Part shown: positions 1-5,501 of the stretch, piece by piece | Position numbering within the stretch: the stretch's first letter is position 1 | Layout: every line of letters begins with the position of its first letter | DNA from: Methanobacteriota archaeon | GTDB lineage: Archaea > Thermoplasmatota > Poseidoniia > Poseidoniales > Poseidoniaceae | DNA: 5,501 nucleotides | Assembly: GCA_002726395.1 (NCBI GenBank) | Contig: PBTA01000066.1 | Coordinates: forward strand, 52,560 to 58,060 | Reading direction: 5' to 3' | Notes under the pieces: model-generated | What the model saw: only the letters and a program-made list of their open reading frames with translations | Told to the model about the DNA's origin: nothing | The model's database searches: none | Translations under genes and position numbers: made by a program

Positions 1-1136
1 TGAAGATTACCGCCACTTTGAGTGCTCATACGCAGAGCTTCTTTAACCGAATCAACACAAGAACCATCTGAATCAAATTGGGGTTTTAACATTGGTAAAT
101 CCTCTAAAATTAGCGCCAATGCTGCAGTAACAAATACCGTTGAGTCTGAAGTACCGCTACTAGAATACCATGTATCTCCGACCCCCGTACTGATTATTGA
201 TTTGCCTGGAGCAATAATTTCAGGTTTGAGGTTAGGATTGCCTCGCAACTCACCACTCAGAGTTGTTTGTTTACCCATTGAACTGTTATCCCACACCCCG
301 CCTCCCTTGACTGAGGCTCCAACAGATATAGCTCGGGGGACGTTACTGGGCACTGATACTCTACCATCATCATCTGGTCCACCGTCATTACCAGCAGCCG
401 CGACAACATAAATCCCCATATCAGTGGCTTTTCTGGTAACTGAAACCGAAGGCCCTTCTCGGCTCATACCATCAGATTGGGTCCCGCCAAGCGATAGGGA
501 GATTATATCCGCTTGAAATTCCTCAATGCACCAATTTATGGCCATTGCGACTGACTCCTCGTTAGCGGTGTTTTGACCGCTACCATCATCGCCAAGTGCT
601 GCTACAACGCCTAAGTTGACATTAGGAGACATACCAATTTGATGGCTTTGGGCAATTAGTAATCCTGCCATCAAAGTACCGTGTGCCAAGTAGCCATAAT
701 CAACAGGTGTTGTGGAAGTACCAATCATGTCTTTGAATTCCACACGAATCCCCGAAAACGCAGGATTGCTCAAGTCTATGCCGGTATCAACAATGCAAAC
801 ATTAACTCCTTCACCGGTTAATCCGCTGAGAATATCATCATCAAAACCTGCTTGTTTAGCAGCCCATTCAGACTTTGCCGGAGGCACCTCAATTAGAAAA
901 TACCCAGATTGCCAAACCCATAGCATTAGAACTGCAAAGATTGCAAATAATATACCATTGGTGACTAGAAATCTTTTGCCCCTCACTCTATTGATTGGTG
1001 TAGGTTTATGAGGTGCCCAGCCAGTTATTTCAGCTCTCCATTCATCTTGAAAACCAACTGCTGAGGGATCAATGGCTGAGAGGATATTTCTATCATCTGG
1101 TTCTGGGAGAAGTTCCACTGTATCTAACGAACTCAC
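1..1136 (-). CDS. Membrane-anchored subtilisin-like serine protease (peptidase family S8), C-terminus cut by the window edge
   Basis: The frame is open from a GTG at 1136 to the left edge, giving 378 complete codons and no stop. Residues are numbered from that GTG. About 55 hydrophilic residues end in a basic RVRGKR stretch, followed by one membrane helix (about 56-82), so the N-terminus is probably cytoplasmic and the rest external. The S8 catalytic domain follows directly. It has the Asp motif VDTGID (D117), the His motif AHGT (H152), the substrate-binding strand SLSLGG (213-218), the oxyanion Asn in AAAGNDG (N250), the conserved KPEIIAPG (304-311) and the nucleophile motif GTSDST (S330). 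All catalytic residues are present, so activity is expected: endoproteolytic cleavage of proteins at the cell surface. The Ser motif is unusual, since the family normally has GTSMA. Only about 35 residues separate the helix from D117, so no I9 propeptide fits. The GTG start is supported by GGTGAG at 1140-1145. No in-frame ATG lies between the upstream stop (1176-1178) and the helix. The family call is firm; the substrate is unknown. Confidence 0.95.
   Translation of the reverse strand, partial: MSSLDTVELLPEPDDRNILSAIDPSAVGFQDEWRAEITGWAPHKPTPINRVRGKRFLVTNGILFAIFAVLMLWVWQSGYFLIEVPPAKSEWAAKQAGFDDDILSGLTGEGVNVCIVDTGIDLSNPAFSGIRVEFKDMIGTSTTPVDYGYLAHGTLMAGLLIAQSHQIGMSPNVNLGVVAALGDDGSGQNTANEESVAMAINWCIEEFQADIISLSLGGTQSDGMSREGPSVSVTRKATDMGIYVVAAAGNDGGPDDDGRVSVPSNVPRAISVGASVKGGGVWDNSSMGKQTTLSGELRGNPNLKPEIIAPGKSIISTGVGDTWYSSSGTSDSTVFVTAALALILEDLPMLKPQFDSDGSCVDSVKEALRMSTQSGGNL
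891..971 (-). other. N-terminal transmembrane anchor of the protease
   Basis: Residues about 56-82 (FLVTNGILFAIFAVLMLWVW and the following QSGYFLI) form one hydrophobic span directly after the basic RVRGKR stretch. The positive-inside rule puts the first 55 residues in the cytoplasm and the catalytic domain outside. No signal-peptidase A-x-A site or lipobox cysteine follows, so this looks like an uncleaved signal anchor (type II topology). Confidence 0.85.
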
Positions 1137-1139
1137 GTT

Positions 1140-1145
1140 CTCACC
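1140..1145 (-). promoter_or_regulatory. Ribosome-binding site deciding the GTG start of the protease
   Basis: On the minus strand GGTGAG lies three bases (AAC) before the GTG at 1134-1136. GGTGA is part of the archaeal/bacterial Shine-Dalgarno consensus GGAGGTGAT. No such match precedes the alternative in-frame GTG at 1116-1118. The position is close but acceptable, and it makes the GTG at 1136 the best start. Confidence 0.7.
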
Positions 1146-1150
1146 GGTTG

Positions 1151-1186
1151 CTGACTTGCTAGTCAGACATTTAACTCATTGTCTGA
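1151..1186 (-). other. Two overlapping inverted repeats in the spacer between the two genes
   Basis: A perfect 7-bp inverted repeat (1163-1169 with 1180-1186, TCAGACA/TGTCTGA, 10-base loop) overlaps a perfect 6-bp repeat (1151-1156 with 1161-1166, CTGACT/AGTCAG, 4-base loop). Both would form in the minus-strand transcript, but they share bases 1163-1166 and so exclude each other. The second ends six bases before the ribosome-binding site. No U-run follows either stem, so a classic terminator is unlikely. Candidate roles are an RNA-processing site or translation control of the protease, or they may be chance. No promoter-like TATA box is evident in this short gap. Confidence 0.4.
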
Positions 1187-1188
1187 AA

Positions 1189-4100
1189 TCAGAATCTATT
1201 TGTTCCCTTGTTACGGGCAACCTTGGTTCCACCGTATCCTACAAGTAATGTAAGAACAATAATTACCACCATGAACCAAGACGATGTACCTTCAGCTTGG
1301 TCTAGAATTGTTTCTTCTTGATAATCAAATGGCTCGATTGAATCCTCGACATATTCTAGGTCGTCGTCTGAAATTACTTCAACACTAATTGCAAATCGGT
1401 TAAATTTAGACGATGATGGAACAACATCAAAAGTTGCATTTACTGTCTGTCCAGCAGGGATTGAGATATTCAATGGTTCTAAAGTCTCGATGACTTTGGT
1501 ACCCGCATCATTGGTCAAGTCAACAGAAACACGTACAATGCCAGCAGTACGATAACCAGAATTAGTAATCGGCACTATGACTTGTCCTGTTTCACTCTCA
1601 TACACCTTGGTCAACTCTTGAGAAAGAGTTTCATCAACAGATAGAGAAATTCTCGCTGAGACGATTTCAACTACCACTGTTTCAGAAGTCAAGCCATCTT
1701 CGCTAGTAATAGTAACAGTAGCTTCAATTTCTCCAGAGGTAAAGTCTTCAGGTGCAAATATCGAAAATTGTTGAGTTCTTTGGTCATCCTTAGAAATAAC
1801 CAAATTGGTTGATGGAGGTGTTATAGTCCAGCCTTCCAATAAATTATCTGCTATCTCAATTGCATAGGTGTCATCACCATTACCGGAATTTTCAATTGTC
1901 ATAGAGAAGGTCCCAGTGCCACCAGGTGAAACACCAGTCTGTTCAACAATATTTGACAACTCAAAGCCGTAGAATTGCGGAACATTAACAATGAATTCAA
2001 CATTACTAGATTCGCCCTGTTCACTACTAACGTCTATTGTGAGTTTGTGGCCATCATCTAAACTGATTGATTCTGAGAGATTGGGTAGTATTACCCTTAC
2101 TTTAACAGTGGTCGTATTATCTATTTGATCTGCAGAAGCGTTAAACACAGCTTCGCCGATACCTAGATTTATTTGTAGCGAATCTACCCATGCACTACCG
2201 TTATAGAATTCTACTGTCCATAAATTGGAATCCTGCGATGATGCGACATTGCCAGATATATCTAGTAAGTCATTACTTTCTGTGCCTTGATAATTGACTT
2301 CCAAATCAAACTCTACGTGTTTATATGACTCCTCATCTTCTGCAATTGCATTGAGTGAAGACGTTTCGATATATGTTACATTTCTAAGAGATTCCTCGAT
2401 AATTGATACCTCGGTATTTGAATTAATCTTGCGCGAATATTGTAAATTCATTTCGATAATACCTTGCTCAATCGAATCTATACCTGTGGTTGAGTAATCC
2501 ATTTCTAAATCGTCATGATGTTGAATAGTTGTGAAGTCGGATATTATGGTAACTTGACCAACAGGGAGCAGAATTCTTTGTTCTCCGTCGGAATCAAGTG
2601 AGTAATTCCAAGTTGAACCAATTTCTATGTCTACCTCGATTTCGACAGGAGACGAAGTTATTTTACCGTATCCTTCTACATCATTTGATCCTACGTGGTA
2701 GTCGTTTAATTCAATATCAGTCCAAGAGGTAGTAACTTCTAACCATCCCCCAGATTGCATTTCCATCTCTATTGTACCACCGTTTAGCACATTAGCATTG
2801 AGATAGCCAACGGCAATCCCTCCACCGTTTTCATCTGAAATCGGACTCTCAACTACTACCACCCAGTTACCAGGAGTTACCACTGTATCCCAAGTCAATG
2901 TTCCGCCATCATAGGTACCAGTCAACACTATTGCAGATAGTTGGCTACCTGATTCTGGATGTAGAGTTATTACTGAGTTGTTGAGTTGTAACTCAGCATC
3001 TGGCATGTTTGTAATGATTAAGCCTGAAACTTGCACATTGCTGGCAATTATTTTGGTGTTTTCTAGATATGAGTCATTTTCTACAGCCAACTTAGTATTG
3101 TTTGTACTTGTGAAATATGAGTTTGAGTACCCTTCTTTCACAACAGAAACATTGTATTCACTTCTGATAGGAACAAAGGTAGACCAAATCCCATTTTCAT
3201 CAGTTGTTACATTTTCTGTTACATCGTTATTAATACCAACCACACTTATATTTGCGCCTTCCACATATTCATTTGGTGTTGCAATTGAATCATCATTCAG
3301 ATCCCAATAGACCTTGCCGCCTATTTGTACATTAACATTAGCGTATAAGTCACCTAGATCTACATGGTTGTTCACGGCGTTTTCTAACATTATTTGTTGG
3401 TTAGAGTCTATAACCCACTGGCGATCATTATTTGTTATGTCTAATATTAATGAATAGTTACCCGGCATAAGCATGTCCGAGACATATCCGCTTTCATTAG
3501 ATGATTTTAGTGTCATGTTGCCATATCCATCACTACTAACCGCAGTAACCCTAACATCGGTTATAGATTCATTAGTCAAATACTCAGTCAAATTAAAAGT
3601 TACATTCATTACTGGAAGTAATTCTAAATCTATGCTAGTTCTTGATTGGTCATCATGCTCAACATTAATTGGGTACCTCAAAGCATATGTTTCGTTGTCA
3701 TATTCTTCAGGAGATACAATTAATATCCAATCTCCAACAGGCAAGTAATCTGAAAAGTTGCCATCTGAGTCCGTTGTTAGACTCCTCCATGCATCATCGG
3801 CTTCATTGTAGGCGAGGAATTCTTTGCCAGATAGATTGTTACCATCATAGTTTAACTTACCTGAAACTAACCATTCATCGCTAAACACTACGGTATAATT
3901 ATTTTCATAACCCTCTTCAAAATCGACATAAATTTCGATTGAGTTAAAGAATGGATTAAAATCTGAAGTTAGGTCATTGTCCTCATAATTGCTGATAGTT
4001 AGGTAATATGTACCTGGGTTGACCATTATTTTGAAATTACCCTCATGTAAGTTGTCAGAAGATGTGTTTACTTGATAATCAACATAACCTGATTCAATTA

Positions 4101-5501
4101 CTGGAATCAGGGTAAAATTCTTCAAAACTTGAACTCTATCCTCACAGGATTCATTTACACTCGCACACATGTCTATGTTTACTTCAGTTGGTTCAATGTA
4201 AGATATTAGCTCAACATTGGTCGTTTCCAAATCGTTTGAAACTGTAACATTTTCTATTTCAGTAACGTTAAGTTGTTCATTCATTACTGAAAAATCATAC
4301 ACTCCTTCAGCGAGTGTAAAAGTGAACAAACCATTATTTTCAAGTGGTATAGTCCAATCAAAACCATTTTCATCAGTAGCGACAATCGTTGGAATATAAT
4401 TGTTGTAAAATACGTTATTCCATGATGTTTTGTTATCATAGGTGAACAAACCTCCTTGTATGGCAGTAGTTGAGTTCATGAACTGAGTCCCGATGTCTAG
4501 AGAGGTAGAATTATCGGGGTAAAGGTTTAGGCCCACTGCGTGTGATAATGTAGTCGAATATGCGATTAATTGGAAGGTTCTATCACCCGGTACAACCAAT
4601 GTTAGGTTGCCATTTAAGTCAGTCATGGTTGAATAGACAAATTCCTCATTTTGAACTATCACTTCTAAATTCGATGCTATTACTGAATTATTGATTTTAT
4701 CATCAGAGTTCCAATCGTCCATGTAATCTGAGGAGTAAGCCCTAAGATTACCGTTAATTGTGGTAGCAATAGAAAATTCTGCATTAACAGAGATGTTTTT
4801 GTCTTCGACTGTAAAAGTGTTGAAGACCACATACTCATCAGAATTTATATCTGTTAGTTTGTAGGTACTAGGAATCAATTCTATATCCAGTACTCCATTT
4901 TCGTCAGTGGTAAATGATTCTGAGAAGAATAACTCATTGGATACAATCGTAACTTCTCGCGATGAAAGGTTCAAAATCTCAGAGCCTGTTTCATTTAGCG
5001 GGGATATCATTTGTATCGAGACATCATACATCTCTGGTATCATTGTTATTGGGGAATATATCTGTTCTTCTTTGGTAATGATTATCTGTGATTCAATTTC
5101 GTTGTAACCATCTTCATCAAAGTCAATTCTATATGAATATGTACCAGGATATAGTGGGCCGAAATAATATCCACCTGTTTCATTAGATTTAATTTCAATC
5201 TCTGAAGAGTTTTCTTGGTTGATATTTTCAAAGTATATCGACAAATTATTAATCTTACTTCCAGATGAATCTGTCACATTTCCTGCGATCAATGATCCTG
5301 GCATGTTGAGATTAATTCCAAAAGAGGGTTCGATTCCTACTGATACTGTTTCTGGTAATTCTACCTCACTGCCATCATCAAACATTACCAAGGCTTGATA
5401 TTCCCCTGGCACTATTCCTGTTTGGTAGAATGAACCTGGGCTAACCATTTCTCCTGAGAAATGTCCAGAACCGACGAATCTTCCTGTTCCGTTGAATATT
5501 C
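1189..5501 (-). CDS. Giant repeat-bearing, probably glycosylated cell-surface protein with C-terminal membrane anchor, N-terminus outside the window
   Basis: The frame is open from the right edge to a TGA at 1189-1191, with 1436 complete codons visible. The first ATG (5446-5448) is probably internal. Another 17 in-frame codons precede it, and a PGEY strand typical of the repeats comes right after it. Numbering from that ATG, residues 1-970 are divergent beta-sandwich repeats with T-D-x-N-G turns and P-G-x-Y strands, like carboxypeptidase-regulatory (CarboxypepD_reg/Cna-B) domains. One repeat carries an SdrD-B-like acidic loop (about 714-737). Residues 1000-1157 look like a further beta-rich domain, 1158-1265 a NEW3 (NPCBM-associated) domain, and 1267-1365 a CARDB-like domain. 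The helix at 1391-1407 precedes a basic tail (K1409, R1412, K1414, R1418). My hand count gives about 41 N-x-S/T sequons. The protein is acidic and has only two cysteines (C428, C435). No enzymatic motif is visible. A role as an adhesin, S-layer-associated protein or stalk is inferred from architecture. It probably shares a transcript with the downstream protease. Confidence 0.9.
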   Translation of the reverse strand, partial: IFNGTGRFVGSGHFSGEMVSPGSFYQTGIVPGEYQALVMFDDGSEVELPETVSVGIEPSFGINLNMPGSLIAGNVTDSSGSKINNLSIYFENINQENSSEIEIKSNETGGYYFGPLYPGTYSYRIDFDEDGYNEIESQIIITKEEQIYSPITMIPEMYDVSIQMISPLNETGSEILNLSSREVTIVSNELFFSESFTTDENGVLDIELIPSTYKLTDINSDEYVVFNTFTVEDKNISVNAEFSIATTINGNLRAYSSDYMDDWNSDDKINNSVIASNLEVIVQNEEFVYSTMTDLNGNLTLVVPGDRTFQLIAYSTTLSHAVGLNLYPDNSTSLDIGTQFMNSTTAIQGGLFTYDNKTSWNNVFYNNYIPTIVATDENGFDWTIPLENNGLFTFTLAEGVYDFSVMNEQLNVTEIENVTVSNDLETTNVELISYIEPTEVNIDMCASVNESCEDRVQVLKNFTLIPVIESGYVDYQVNTSSDNLHEGNFKIMVNPGTYYLTISNYEDNDLTSDFNPFFNSIEIYVDFEEGYENNYTVVFSDEWLVSGKLNYDGNNLSGKEFLAYNEADDAWRSLTTDSDGNFSDYLPVGDWILIVSPEEYDNETYALRYPINVEHDDQSRTSIDLELLPVMNVTFNLTEYLTNESITDVRVTAVSSDGYGNMTLKSSNESGYVSDMLMPGNYSLILDITNNDRQWVIDSNQQIMLENAVNNHVDLGDLYANVNVQIGGKVYWDLNDDSIATPNEYVEGANISVVGINNDVTENVTTDENGIWSTFVPIRSEYNVSVVKEGYSNSYFTSTNNTKLAVENDSYLENTKIIASNVQVSGLIITNMPDAELQLNNSVITLHPESGSQLSAIVLTGTYDGGTLTWDTVVTPGNWVVVVESPISDENGGGIAVGYLNANVLNGGTIEMEMQSGGWLEVTTSWTDIELNDYHVGSNDVEGYGKITSSPVEIEVDIEIGSTWNYSLDSDGEQRILLPVGQVTIISDFTTIQHHDDLEMDYSTTGIDSIEQGIIEMNLQYSRKINSNTEVSIIEESLRNVTYIETSSLNAIAEDEESYKHVEFDLEVNYQGTESNDLLDISGNVASSQDSNLWTVEFYNGSAWVDSLQINLGIGEAVFNASADQIDNTTTVKVRVILPNLSESISLDDGHKLTIDVSSEQGESSNVEFIVNVPQFYGFELSNIVEQTGVSPGGTGTFSMTIENSGNGDDTYAIEIADNLLEGWTITPPSTNLVISKDDQRTQQFSIFAPEDFTSGEIEATVTITSEDGLTSETVVVEIVSARISLSVDETLSQELTKVYESETGQVIVPITNSGYRTAGIVRVSVDLTNDAGTKVIETLEPLNISIPAGQTVNATFDVVPSSSKFNRFAISVEVISDDDLEYVEDSIEPFDYQEETILDQAEGTSSWFMVVIIVLTLLVGYGGTKVARNKGTNRF
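1228..1278 (-). other. C-terminal transmembrane anchor of the surface protein
   Basis: Residues 1391-1407 (WFMVVIIVLTLLVGYGG) form a single hydrophobic helix. Polar acidic residues precede it and a short tail with K1409, R1412, K1414 and R1418 follows, so the bulk of the protein should be outside and the tail inside. There is no PGF-type archaeosortase motif or LPXTG sorting signal before the helix, so retention as a simple membrane protein is more likely than enzymatic anchor exchange. Confidence 0.85.
1654..1977 (-). other. NEW3-like (NPCBM-associated) domain of the surface protein
   Basis: Residues about 1158-1265 show the usual NEW3 order. There is a hydrophobic strand (YGFELSN), then GVSPGGTGTFSMTIENSGNG with the family-type N-S-G-N turn, then the strand DDTYAIEI, a GWTITPP segment, a polar QRTQQFSIFAPED stretch, and a final strand ending ATVTITSEDG. 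Such domains are common non-catalytic spacers next to membrane anchors in archaeal secreted proteins. A CARDB-like domain (about 1267-1365, with N-S-G-Y and I-P-A-G-Q-T) follows, and together they form a membrane-proximal stalk. Confidence 0.7.
2539..5501 (-). repeat. Tandem divergent beta-sandwich repeats (protein level) of the carboxypeptidase-regulatory-like type
   Basis: About ten units of roughly 80-100 residues follow one another within the long surface protein. The recurring core is a polar turn, about 7-14 residues of beta strand, then a PG turn and an aromatic strand. Visible turns, numbered from the ATG at 5448, are TDENG at 181, 358 and 749, TDLNG at 276, TDSDG at 559, SNESG at 650 and DSDGE at 952. 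PG-type strands are PGEY at 14, PGTY at 101 and 478, and PGNY at 662. The units have diverged strongly. At DNA level only short boxes are shared, for example ccattttcatcagt at 3191-3204 and 4364-4377, and ccattttcgtcagt at 4895-4908, which all encode T-D-E-N-G. This suggests old duplication rather than recent expansion. Unit boundaries are approximate. Confidence 0.75.
3238..3309 (-). other. SdrD-B-like putative calcium-binding loop within the surface protein
   Basis: Residues about 714-737 read YWDLNDDSIATPNEYVEG and continue ANISV. This matches the SdrD-B/Cna-B style pattern W-x-D-x-N-x-D-G-x-x-x-x-x-E-x-x-x-x-G-x-x-V. The acidic side chains D716, N718, D719 and D720, plus E727, are spaced as possible calcium ligands. 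In known SdrD-like domains, calcium stiffens the rod. The glycine normally found after the second Asp is replaced here (DDS instead of DG), so binding is plausible but unproven. Confidence 0.55.

Noticed and set aside
22..411. Plus-strand ORF of 129 codons opposite the protease
   Set aside because: It lies entirely antisense to the S8 catalytic domain, whose motifs (N250, KPEIIAPG, S330) are clearly read from the minus strand. Its product is low-complexity and resembles nothing known.
712..1011. Plus-strand ORF of 99 codons
   Set aside because: It is antisense to the protease membrane helix and catalytic-Asp region and has no recognisable domain. It is best explained as a shadow of the real gene.
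1151..1186. Intrinsic terminator between the genes
   Set aside because: Neither stem is followed by a T-run on the minus strand, the stems are short, and the next gene's ribosome-binding site follows within a few bases.
1228..1278. Archaeosortase (PGF-CTERM) or LPXTG-type sorting signal
   Set aside because: A helix and basic tail are present but there is no PGF or LPXTG tripartite motif before the helix, only an acidic and polar linker (EETILDQAEGTSS).
3920..3939. Small inverted repeat aatcga...tcgatt inside the surface-protein gene
   Set aside because: A 6-bp stem within AT-rich coding DNA is expected by chance, and no regulatory context surrounds it.
2294..5107. Several plus-strand ORFs of 60-110 codons (for example 2978-3310, 3473-3748, 4217-4399, 4907-5107)
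   Set aside because: All are contained within the minus-strand surface-protein gene, have Ser/Val/Ile-rich products typical of antisense reading of Asn/Asp/Glu/Thr-rich codons, and have no supporting start context.
5446..5448. ATG as the true start of the surface protein
   Set aside because: The frame stays open for 17 more codons to the window edge. The upstream residues match the style of the protein, and no signal peptide follows the ATG, which a protein with this topology would need.

Overview
The window holds two incomplete protein-coding genes, both on the minus strand. A very long surface-type protein runs off the right edge. A membrane-anchored subtilisin-family protease lies downstream of it and runs off the left edge. 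The 52-base gap (1137-1188) is the only non-coding DNA. I see no RNA genes, insertion sequences, CRISPR arrays or integration scars.

The most likely source is an uncultured marine archaeon, probably a Marine Group II/III-type (Poseidoniia-like) euryarchaeon. Supporting signs are AT-rich DNA (roughly 40% GC by eye), an acidic Asn/Asp/Ser/Thr-rich secreted protein packed with N-x-S/T sequons, NEW3/CARDB-like domains before a single C-terminal membrane helix, and a GTG start with a GGTGAG Shine-Dalgarno. This is inference from style. No marker gene is present, and a marine bacterium cannot be excluded.

Region by region, in the direction of transcription (right to left):
- About 5501-2540: divergent tandem beta-sandwich repeats of the carboxypeptidase-regulatory-like type. 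Each is recognisable by a T-D-x-N-G turn followed by a P-G-x-Y strand. One SdrD-B-like calcium-loop repeat lies among them.
- About 2540-1290: a sequon-poor stalk of NEW3/CARDB-like domains.
- 1228-1278: the C-terminal membrane helix, followed by a basic tail and the stop at 1189-1191.
- 1137-1188: a spacer with two overlapping inverted repeats and the ribosome-binding site of the next gene.
- 1136-1: an S8 protease with a short cytoplasmic N-terminus, one membrane helix and an external catalytic domain with a complete Asp/His/Asn/Ser set.

Orientation and close spacing suggest co-transcription. A plausible but unproven reading is a cell-surface module, with a large glycosylated adhesin or stalk protein next to a membrane-tethered protease that could process it or degrade material captured near the envelope. 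I found no clear evidence of a wholly new biochemical system. The unusual points are the repeat architecture, the uneven sequon distribution, the lone cysteine pair, the altered protease serine motif and the spacer hairpins.
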